A stretch of DNA of 64,000 bases from the NCBI RefSeq assembly GCF_036346295.1, contig NZ_CP107819.1, forward strand, positions 4,898,001-4,962,000. The letters run 5' to 3'. The position numbers and the translations under genes were made by a program. The stretch's first letter is position 1; every line of letters starts with the position of its first letter. This stretch comes from Streptomyces sp. NBC_00536. GTDB taxonomy: Bacteria > Actinomycetota > Actinomycetes > Streptomycetales > Streptomycetaceae. The notes beneath the pieces were generated by a model. That model was not told the origin of the DNA, did not search any database, and saw only the letters and a list, made by a program, of their open reading frames with translations. Of this stretch, positions 46,729 to 53,743 are shown in pieces.

Positions 46729-46888
46729 TGACAGCGGCGCAGGAGGTGGCGTCAACATCATGAACGGTTAATCACCTGCTCTGACATCGTGCGCAATCCG
46801 GAACACTGCCGCAGTGGTGCACAATTCGCTGGCATTCCCCGGTAGTTGTACGCGAGTTGCACGAGGTAGTCAGAGAGGCGGCACGCAC

Positions 46889-48154
46889 GTGGCTGTCCAA
46901 GAGATGCACAGAAGTACCCACGGCGGCGGCTGTACCTGTGACGACTGCCCTCACGGCGCCCGGGAAGGCCACCGCCGTGCGGTCGAAGCCTTCCTGGAGC
47001 AGCGTGACGGGCTCGCCGCGGGGCAGGGCCTGCCGGCCGCGGTCGCCCGCTCGGCCGGAGCCTCCCGGCAGTGGGTCTCCGACGAACTGACCCTGTCCGC
47101 CCGGACGGTGGCCGCGCGCGGCCGGGAGGCCGGGCACTCCTGGCTCTACCTGCTCTCGCGCCGCGCCGTGCTCGGCGTGTGGATCGCGGCGGGGGTGCTG
47201 CTGGTCGTCCAGGTCGGCACCGCCGTGGGCAACGGGTGGAGCACGGCGCGCACCGCCGGGCTGCTGGCCGCGCTGGTGCTGGCGGCGCTGCTGACGGTCG
47301 GCGCCCGCGCCCAGACGGTGCGCGGCGGGCTGCTGGCCCCGATGGTCGGCGAGGACAACCGGCTGTCCACCTCCAAGACGGTGGCGTGCGCGTGGCTGGT
47401 GCTGACCGCGTTCGCGGCGCTGCTGCCCGCGCTGCGGCTGGCCGCCTCGGTGCCCGGCCCGGAACGGACCGCGCTGTACGCCGGTCTCGGGCTGTGGCGG
47501 GCGCTGCCGCTGCTGGCGGTGGTGGCGCTGACCGCGGGGGTCGCCGTACTGGTCCGGCGCGTGGTCGCCGTACGGATCATGGGCCAGCGGCTGCAGAAGC
47601 TGCCCGCGGACCGGCCGCGCGGGGCGGACCTGCTGACCGACGACGCGGGGCGCGGGAGCTTCCCCGACGCGCAGTACGCGCTGGTCTCCACGGTGGTGCT
47701 GGCCTTCGCGGCGGTGACGCTGGCCCGGTTCCCGGACCGGCTGCCGCGGCTGCCGTGGGCGCTGGCGCTGCTGGTGGGGCTGTCGGCGGCGGTGTACCTG
47801 GCGGCGAAGTACGCGGAGGGCAGCCGTCCGCTGGTGCTGTCGGTGGTGCGGACCCGGGAGCCGGGGGACATCGACGCCTCCGTGCGGCCGGGGGACGACA
47901 TCGAGATCCGGGGCGTGGGCTTCGTACCGCCCGGGGCGCAGACGCCCGAAATGCTGGCGCGGCTGGTGGTGCGGATCGGGACGGTGCACGTGCACGTGCC
48001 GCTGGTGCCGGTCGCGGGCGGGTTCACCACGCCGTCCGACACGGTGCTGACGGTGCCGGTGCCGGCGGAGGTGGAGCCCGGGCGGGTCGACATCCAGGTG
48101 GTCACGGCGGCCGGGGTGGAGTCCAACCGGTGCAGCATCGATGTGGCGGAATGA
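46889..48154 (+). CDS. Polytopic membrane protein with C-terminal IPT-like domain
   Basis: A 421-residue protein. Residues 10-75 are soluble, with a cysteine-rich segment CTCDDCPHG and a helical part ending SASRQWVSDEL-like (GASRQWVSDEL). Six to seven membrane segments follow (about 88-310), then an extracytoplasmic beta domain (about 315-420) with IEIRGVGFVPPGAQ, which resembles an IPT/TIG immunoglobulin fold. No family name recognised. GTG at 46889 after GAGAGG; the upstream frame is not convincing. The Cys cluster could bind a metal. Confidence 0.75.
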   Translation: MAVQEMHRSTHGGGCTCDDCPHGAREGHRRAVEAFLEQRDGLAAGQGLPAAVARSAGASRQWVSDELTLSARTVAARGREAGHSWLYLLSRRAVLGVWIAAGVLLVVQVGTAVGNGWSTARTAGLLAALVLAALLTVGARAQTVRGGLLAPMVGEDNRLSTSKTVACAWLVLTAFAALLPALRLAASVPGPERTALYAGLGLWRALPLLAVVALTAGVAVLVRRVVAVRIMGQRLQKLPADRPRGADLLTDDAGRGSFPDAQYALVSTVVLAFAAVTLARFPDRLPRLPWALALLVGLSAAVYLAAKYAEGSRPLVLSVVRTREPGDIDASVRPGDDIEIRGVGFVPPGAQTPEMLARLVVRIGTVHVHVPLVPVAGGFTTPSDTVLTVPVPAEVEPGRVDIQVVTAAGVESNRCSIDVAE

Positions 48155-48203
48155 TCCGCTCCCTGCCTGGCACGCCTGGGGTGCACGCGGTAGACAATGA
48201 GGC

Positions 48204-48755
48204 GTGAGCCACCGAATTGAAGGCACCGAAGGCACCGAAGGCACCGAAGGCACCCGAGGCACCGGCCGGCCGTCCGGCCGTCTCCCCGAGCTGCGGGCCG
48301 CGGGCGCGCGCCACGCGCTGCTGCCCCTGCGGATCTTCCTCGGGGTCACCTTCGTCTACGCGGGTCTGGACAAGCTGACCGACTCCGCGTTCCTGTCGGC
48401 CTCGGGCGACGGCTCCATCGGCGACCTGATGCGCGGGGTGCGCGACACCTCCGCCGTCCCGGCCCTGGTGGACCTGGCGCTCAAGGCGCCCGTCGGGTTC
48501 GCGGTGCTGCTGGCCATCGGGGAGCTGCTGGTCGGCCTGGCCGTGCTGGCCGGGCTGCTGACCCGGCTCGCGGCGGCCGGGGGCGCCCTGATCTCGCTCA
48601 GCCTGTGGCTGACGGTGTCCTGGGCGGTGACCCCGTACTACTACGGCAACGACCTGGCGTACCTGATGGCCTGGCTGCCGCTGATCCTGGCCGGGGCGCC
48701 CTACCTCTCGCTGGACGGCTGGATCCGGTCGCGCCGGTCCCGTCGTACGGCGTAG
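48204..48755 (+). CDS. DoxX-family membrane protein
   Basis: A 183-residue four-helix DoxX protein (LRIFLGVTFVYAGLDKL, GELLVGLAVLAGLLTRLAA, SLWLTVSWAVTPYYYGNDLAYLMAWLPL). DoxX-like subunits associate with oxidoreductases, often in redox stress; the precise role here is unknown. The N-terminus carries an in-frame 9-bp repeat (GGCACCGAA, 48222-48257) coding Glu-Gly-Thr units. The 3' end overlaps a convergent small gene by 55 bp. GTG start with AATGAGG nearby. Confidence 0.87.
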   Translation: MSHRIEGTEGTEGTEGTRGTGRPSGRLPELRAAGARHALLPLRIFLGVTFVYAGLDKLTDSAFLSASGDGSIGDLMRGVRDTSAVPALVDLALKAPVGFAVLLAIGELLVGLAVLAGLLTRLAAAGGALISLSLWLTVSWAVTPYYYGNDLAYLMAWLPLILAGAPYLSLDGWIRSRRSRRTA

Positions 48756-48925
48756 GTCGTCACGCCCACCAGCGCCGCGAGGGTGAGCCCGCCGAAGGCC
48801 AGCGGGATGATCAGGAACCAGGGCACGTCCCGCTCGCCCGCGGCGTCGAGCAGGTACAGCACGCCTCCGGCCAGCAGGACCAGGCCCGCCAGCAGTCGTC
48901 CCGGCTGGAACTCATGACGCGCCAC
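48701..48925 (-). CDS. Small two-segment membrane protein
   Basis: A 74-residue protein with two membrane helices (about 10-26: LLAGLVLLAGGVLYLLDAA and about 33-55: WFLIIPLAFGGLTLAALVGVT) and a strongly basic tail (RRDRRDR). GTG at 48925 lies inside the end of the PspC-domain gene (14-base overlap), so the two are coupled. Its 3' end runs antisense into the DoxX gene. Probably a component of the PspC envelope system. Confidence 0.72.
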   Translation of the reverse strand: MARHEFQPGRLLAGLVLLAGGVLYLLDAAGERDVPWFLIIPLAFGGLTLAALVGVTTYAVRRDRRDRIQPSSER

Positions 48926-50267
48926 GGGCCACCTCCACCTGTCCGACACCCGTCTCCAGGTGCAGTTCGATCGTCCCGCCGGCCTCGGTGCCGGGGGCTG
49001 GGGGCACGGTCGCCGTCCGCGCCGCGGGGTGCTGGATCCGGATGCTGCCACCGGGCTCCCCGGGGAGCCGTACGTCGCCCCACGTGAGCCGGATGTCGGC
49101 CTTCGCGGTGACCTCGCGCGGCACGATCACCTTCAGTCGGCCCGCGTCGAGCGAGGCGCCGACGACCAGGGTGGTGCCCTTGGGCACGTCCAGCCGGCTC
49201 AGGTCGAGCGTGGCCAGCCCGGTGCCCGCCGTGTAGGCGGGCTTCACGTCGGCCACCGCGGCCGGACGCCATTCCACCCGGCGCCAGTCGGTGCCGACCT
49301 CCTTCGGCAGGACGGTGGCCCCGGCCAGCAGCACCGCGGTGAGCAGGCCCAGCAGCACCGTGCCGAAACCGGTCCGGCCCGTGAGCGAACTGACCGCGAG
49401 GCCCAGGCCGATCACGGCCAGCGCGGCCGCGAAGCCGACCTGCAGGGCGTGCCCCAGCGGACCGGTCTGCCATTCGGCCGAGGTCCCCACGATCGCGGCC
49501 ACCATCGCCAGGACGAAGATCCGCCCGCCGATCCCGCCGCGCGGGGCGGACACCGCGGCGGCGCGCGGCGGCGCGGCCGCCGGACCCGGGCCGCCCGGGC
49601 CGCCCGCCGCGCCGCCCGTGTCGCCGACCGCCTCGGCCGGGCCCCACAGGTAGCCGGTGGACCCGACCGGGCCGGTCGTACCGTCCTTGACCAGCGGATC
49701 CCGCCACCAGGAGGGGCCGCCGGGCGCGGGCGGGGCCTGGGTCTCCGGCGGCGGCGGACGGTGCGCCGGGCGCTGCGCGCCGCGTGCCGCGGAGCCCTGC
49801 GCCTCGGGTGCGTCCGCCTCCGGCGCGTAGGTGTGGCGGCGGCGCTGGGACCAGTACGAGGCCCCGGCCAGTCCCAGGATGACCAGGACCGAGAAGACGG
49901 CCATCGCGCCGTTGTCCGCCATGGTCAGGAAGAGCGCGCAGCCCACCAGCGCCGCGAACACGGCCGCGAGGGTGGCGCCCTCGACCCGCCCGGTCAGCAG
50001 CTTCTTCGCCTCGCTGTCCTCCTCGCCCTCCTGGGGCAGCAGCAGCCACGCGAAGCCGTAGAAGATCAGGCCGACGCCGCCGGTGACGGCGAGGACGCCG
50101 AGCACGATCCGGAAGATCACCGGGTCCAGGTCGAAGTACCGGCCGAGGCCCCCGCACACGCCCGCGAGGACCTTGTCGCGCCTGCTGCGGCGCAGCGGCG
50201 GCCGGTCGGCGGGGTCCGTCACCGGGGGCGGAACCGGGGGCGGAGGGGAGTCGTGCACTTCGGTCAT
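48912..50267 (-). CDS. PspC-domain membrane protein
   Basis: A 451-residue protein. PspC domain at about 22-85 (LRRSRRDKVLAGVCGGLGRYFDLD, then a hydrophobic helix), two further membrane segments to about 135, a disordered Pro/Ala/Gly linker (about 140-240), four more hydrophobic segments (about 250-330) and a C-terminal beta-helical DUF4097/LiaF-like domain (about 345-450). Such proteins report membrane or cell-wall stress. It is divergent from a PspC-histidine kinase gene with 142 bp between starts, so the locus resembles the LiaFSR system. ATG at 50267. Confidence 0.87.
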   Translation of the reverse strand: MTEVHDSPPPPVPPPVTDPADRPPLRRSRRDKVLAGVCGGLGRYFDLDPVIFRIVLGVLAVTGGVGLIFYGFAWLLLPQEGEEDSEAKKLLTGRVEGATLAAVFAALVGCALFLTMADNGAMAVFSVLVILGLAGASYWSQRRRHTYAPEADAPEAQGSAARGAQRPAHRPPPPETQAPPAPGGPSWWRDPLVKDGTTGPVGSTGYLWGPAEAVGDTGGAAGGPGGPGPAAAPPRAAAVSAPRGGIGGRIFVLAMVAAIVGTSAEWQTGPLGHALQVGFAAALAVIGLGLAVSSLTGRTGFGTVLLGLLTAVLLAGATVLPKEVGTDWRRVEWRPAAVADVKPAYTAGTGLATLDLSRLDVPKGTTLVVGASLDAGRLKVIVPREVTAKADIRLTWGDVRLPGEPGGSIRIQHPAARTATVPPAPGTEAGGTIELHLETGVGQVEVARGAS

Positions 50268-50409
50268 GGGTCCATGGTGCCGGGCGCTCCCGCCGAGCGG
50301 CACCGGGCCCGACCCTGGCACAACCCTGATATCCCCCCGGTGTCCCCCCGGAGGAACTGGGGGGCTGCCCTGATGTTCCCGGCCCCTCGCGCGTGTGACC
50401 ATCGGTGAC

Positions 50410-51717
50410 ATGCCCGCAGCAGCCGTCCCCCGCACACCGCACGCCCAGTCCTCCGCCGACGCCACCGACACCCCGCCGCGCAAGCTCTACCGCAGCGCCG
50501 ACGGACGGATGCTCGGCGGCGTCGCCCGGGGGCTCGCCGGGCACCTCGGGCTGCCCGTGCTCTGGGTCCGGCTCGCCTTCCTCGGTACGTTCATGTTCGG
50601 GGACGGCCTCGGGATGCTGCTCTACGCCGCGTTCTGGGTCTTCGTACCGCTCGGCGTCGGCGGCCTCACCGGGCACCGGTCCTTCTTCGAGACGCTCGCC
50701 GACGGCAGCAGGCGGCTGCGCAAACCCGACCGCGGGCAGATCACCGCGCTGATCGCCCTCTTCATCGGCGCGGGCATCTTCATCTCCAAGCTCCAGGCCG
50801 GCGACCAGAAGGCCGACCGCTACATCTGGCCGACCCTGCTCGTCGGCGCCGGCGTGGTGCTGGTGTGGCGGCAGGCCGACAACGCGCGCCGCGCCCACTG
50901 GACCTCCGCCGCCGGGCGCCAGGGGCAGCTCCTGCAGATGGCCCGCGCGCTCGCCGGGGTCGTCCTGGTCGGCGTCGGCCTCACCGTCTTCATCGTCGTA
51001 CGGGGCTCCGCCGCCCAGCTGGGCAACGTCCTGACCGCCACCCTCGCCGTCCTCGTCGGCATAGCGCTGCTGGCCGGTCCCTGGCTGATCCGGATGACCC
51101 AGGACCTCTCCGAGGAACGCCTGATGCGCATCCGCGCCCAGGAGCGGGCCGAGGTCGCCGCGCACGTCCACGACTCGGTGCTGCACACCCTCACCCTGAT
51201 CCAGCGCAACGCGGAGGACGTCGGCGAGGTCCGGCGTCTGGCCCGCGCGCAGGAGCGGGAACTGCGGAACTGGCTGTACAAGCCCGAGGGCACCGGCAAG
51301 GACGAGGCCGAGGAGCCGGACACCCTCGCCGAGGCCGTCAAGAAGACCGCCGCCGACGTCGAGGACCACCACGGTGTGCCCATCGAGGTCGTCGTCGTCG
51401 GCGACTGCCCGCTCGACGAGAAGCTGGCCGCACAGGTCCAGGCCGCGCGCGAGGCGATGGTCAACGCCGCCAAGTACGGTGGCGAGGGCGGGCCCGTCCA
51501 GGTCTACGCCGAGGTCGAGGGGCAGACGGTGTTCGTGTCCGTACGGGACCGGGGACCGGGCTTCGACATCGACGCGGTACCCGACGACCGCATGGGCGTA
51601 CGAGAATCGATCATCGGCCGGATGCAGCGCAACGGCGGGACCGCACGGCTGCGGTCCGCGCCCGACGGCGGCACGGAAGTCGAACTGGAGATGGAGAGGG
51701 CGGCGAGGCCGGAATGA
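50410..51717 (+). CDS. PspC-domain sensor histidine kinase
   Basis: A LiaS/DesK-type kinase of 435 residues with an N-terminal PspC domain (KLYRSADGRMLGGVARGLAGHLGLP), five or six membrane segments (to about 235), a HisKA_3 domain with the phosphoacceptor in AAHVHDSVLHTLTLI, and a degenerate-looking ATPase domain (VNAAKYGG, VRDRGPGFD). ATG at 50410 is taken; a GTG 15 bp upstream is also possible and neither has a strong ribosome site. It overlaps the response regulator gene by 4 bases (ATGA). Confidence 0.9.
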   Translation: MPAAAVPRTPHAQSSADATDTPPRKLYRSADGRMLGGVARGLAGHLGLPVLWVRLAFLGTFMFGDGLGMLLYAAFWVFVPLGVGGLTGHRSFFETLADGSRRLRKPDRGQITALIALFIGAGIFISKLQAGDQKADRYIWPTLLVGAGVVLVWRQADNARRAHWTSAAGRQGQLLQMARALAGVVLVGVGLTVFIVVRGSAAQLGNVLTATLAVLVGIALLAGPWLIRMTQDLSEERLMRIRAQERAEVAAHVHDSVLHTLTLIQRNAEDVGEVRRLARAQERELRNWLYKPEGTGKDEAEEPDTLAEAVKKTAADVEDHHGVPIEVVVVGDCPLDEKLAAQVQAAREAMVNAAKYGGEGGPVQVYAEVEGQTVFVSVRDRGPGFDIDAVPDDRMGVRESIIGRMQRNGGTARLRSAPDGGTEVELEMERAARPE

Positions 51718-52430
51718 CCGAGGACAACGCGAGCACTGGCGGCGAGACCGGCGGCGAGACTGGTGAAACCAGGAGGGTCAGGGTGGTCCTCGTCGACGAC
51801 CACCGGATGTTCCGCACGGGCGTGCAGGCCGAGATCGGCGAGACCGCGCGCACGGGCGTCGAGGTCGTGGGCGAGGCCGCCGATGTCGACCAGGCCGTCA
51901 CCGTCATCACCGCCACCCGCCCCGAGGTGGTCCTCCTCGACGTCCACCTCCCCGGCGGCGGCGGGGTCGAGGTGCTGCGGCGCTGCGCTCCGCTGATGGC
52001 GGCGGCCGAGCACCAGGTGCGGTTCCTGGCGCTGTCCGTCTCCGACGCGGCCGAGGACGTCATCGGTGTCATCCGGGGCGGTGCGCGCGGCTATGTCACC
52101 AAGACCATCACCGGCACCGACCTGGTCGACTCGGTCTTCCGGGTGCAGGACGGGGACGCGGTGTTCTCGCCGCGGCTGGCGGGCTTCGTCCTCGACGCCT
52201 TCGCCTCGACGGACGCGCCGCCGGTGGACGAGGACCTGGACCGGCTGACCCAGCGCGAGCGCGAGGTGCTGCGGCTGATCGCGCGCGGGTACGCGTACAA
52301 GGAGATCGCCAAACAGCTCTTCATCTCGGTGAAGACGGTCGAATCGCACGTCTCGGCGGTCCTGCGCAAGCTCCAGCTCTCCAACCGGCACGAGCTGACC
52401 CGCTGGGCGACGGCGCGCCGCCTGGTGTGA
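51714..52430 (+). CDS. NarL/LuxR-family response regulator
   Basis: A 238-residue regulator: receiver with phosphoacceptor Asp in VVLLDVHLPGGGG (acidic pair DD in LVDDHRMF), and a LuxR-type HTH (LTQREREVLRLIARGYAYKEIAKQL). The ATG lies in ATGA with the kinase stop. Together with the PspC proteins it makes a LiaRS-like envelope stress pair; likely targets include the divergent pspC operon. Confidence 0.93.
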   Translation: MTEDNASTGGETGGETGETRRVRVVLVDDHRMFRTGVQAEIGETARTGVEVVGEAADVDQAVTVITATRPEVVLLDVHLPGGGGVEVLRRCAPLMAAAEHQVRFLALSVSDAAEDVIGVIRGGARGYVTKTITGTDLVDSVFRVQDGDAVFSPRLAGFVLDAFASTDAPPVDEDLDRLTQREREVLRLIARGYAYKEIAKQLFISVKTVESHVSAVLRKLQLSNRHELTRWATARRLV

Positions 52431-52457
52431 CGCCTGACCCGCGCCCGGGCCGGGGGC

Positions 52458-53513
52458 TCACGCCGGGCGGGAGGCGCCCGCCCAGGGCATCGAGTCGATC
52501 GGGGCGATCCGGACCGGGGCCCCGGGGTGCGGGGCGTGGATCATCTGGCCGTTGCCGATGTAGAGCCCGACGTGACTCACTCCGGAGTAGAAGAACACCA
52601 GGTCACCGGGGGCGAGCTGGTCGCGGGAGACCCGGTGGCCGGCATTGATCTGGGTGTAGGTGGTGCGCGGCAGGGACACCCCGGCCGCCTGCCAGGCCGC
52701 CTGGGTCAGCCCCGAGCAGTCGAAGGAAGAGGGCCCTGTGGCGCCCCAGACGTACGGCTTGCCCAGCGCGCCGTAGGCGAAGGCCACCGCCCGCGCCGCA
52801 CGCGAACCGTCCCCCGGCGGCGCGGGCGCGACGGCCGCACCGGAACCGGAGCCGGGGGCGCCGACCGATCCCGCGCCCTGGGCCTCGTACCGCGCGCGCT
52901 CCTCGGCCGTGAGCTTGGCGAGCAGCTGCTTCGCGGCGTCGAGCTTGCCCTCGATGACGGACTTCCGGTCGGCGAGTTCGGCCTCGCGGGCGCGCAGCTC
53001 CGAGAGCCGGCCCGCCGCCTTGTCGCGCAGCCGCCCGACCTCGTCGAGCTGGCGGCGTACGGAGGCCACCTCGGCGGCATTGCGGTCACCGGCGCGCGCG
53101 ATGAACGCGGCCCGGTCGAGGTAGTCCTGCGGGTCGTCGGCGAGGGCGAGCTGGACGGCGGTGCCCAGGCTCCCGCTGCGGTACTGCGAGGCGGCGAGCG
53201 AACCGAGGGCGCTGCGCGCGGTGTTCAGCCGGTCGGTCTTGCGGGCCGTCTCGTCGCGCAGCTCGGTGAGTGACTTCTGCGCCGCTTCGGCCTTCTCCTT
53301 CGCCCCGTTGTACTGGTCCGTCGCCGCCTCGGCCTCCTCGTACAGCCGGTCCACCTGGGACTTCACCTGGTCCGGGGTGGGCTGGGGGTCGGCCTGCGAG
53401 GTGCCTTCGTAGGCGGTGGCGGTGGCAGCGCCCGCCAGGGCGAGGGTGGCGGCGGTGCGGAGGGTGCCGCCGGAGAGGAGCGGGCGCTGCCTGGGCTTTC
53501 GATGACTGGCCAC
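52458..53513 (-). CDS. NlpC/P60 peptidoglycan hydrolase with coiled coil
   Basis: An exported 351-residue hydrolase. Signal peptide (LRTAATLALAGAATATAYEG), a long coiled coil (about 45-200) as in RipA/PcsB-like proteins, a Gly/Ala linker, and a C40 domain (about 235-350) with the Cys in SFDCSGLTQAAW, His in VSHVGLYIGNG and a polar third residue in IHAPHPG. It should cut peptide stems (D-Glu-mDAP) during growth or sporulation. GTG at 53513. Upstream lie three phased repeats shared with the pcrA promoter region. No c-di-AMP (ydaO) riboswitch is seen. Confidence 0.92.
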   Translation of the reverse strand: MASHRKPRQRPLLSGGTLRTAATLALAGAATATAYEGTSQADPQPTPDQVKSQVDRLYEEAEAATDQYNGAKEKAEAAQKSLTELRDETARKTDRLNTARSALGSLAASQYRSGSLGTAVQLALADDPQDYLDRAAFIARAGDRNAAEVASVRRQLDEVGRLRDKAAGRLSELRAREAELADRKSVIEGKLDAAKQLLAKLTAEERARYEAQGAGSVGAPGSGSGAAVAPAPPGDGSRAARAVAFAYGALGKPYVWGATGPSSFDCSGLTQAAWQAAGVSLPRTTYTQINAGHRVSRDQLAPGDLVFFYSGVSHVGLYIGNGQMIHAPHPGAPVRIAPIDSMPWAGASRPA

Positions 53514-53616
53514 GGGGGCCTCACGTCCTTCCCTTGCTGATCCGTCGTGCGGGACTACGGTTCTGCGGGTCTTGGGGGAGGACGCTAAGCCTGGAAGTAA
53601 CGGGGAGATGACGAGA

Positions 53617-53658
53617 TGATCCGAACTGTCCGTAGCTGATCCGAACTGATCTGAATTG
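53617..53658. promoter_or_regulatory. Three phased direct repeats between NlpC/P60 gene and pcrA
   Basis: TGATCCGAACTG at 53617 and 53637, and the variant TGATCTGAATTG at 53647. Spacing is 20 and 10 bp, two turns and one turn. The site lies about 105-145 bp upstream of the NlpC/P60 start, a good position for an operator. The binding protein is unknown. Confidence 0.7.
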
Positions 53659-53711
53659 TTGCCTGTCGACCGTTCGGGGTACGGGTCTGAATTTTCCGGG
53701 GCCGGGACCGG

Positions 53712-53734
53712 CTGTCGGTCCCTGGCCCTAGACT
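53712..53734 (+). promoter_or_regulatory. PafBC-like promoter of pcrA
   Basis: CTGTCGGTC, 8 bases, TAGACT. The -10 matches TAN3T and the spacing is exact; the upstream box differs from TTGTCRGTG at its first and last base. The ATG is 10 bases past the -10, so the mRNA would be almost leaderless. Confidence 0.6.
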
Positions 53735-53743
53735 CGGAAGGCG

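Noticed and set aside
53514..53743. c-di-AMP (ydaO) riboswitch before the NlpC/P60 gene
   Set aside because: Looked for because such riboswitches precede many actinobacterial wall hydrolases, but the conserved core is absent.
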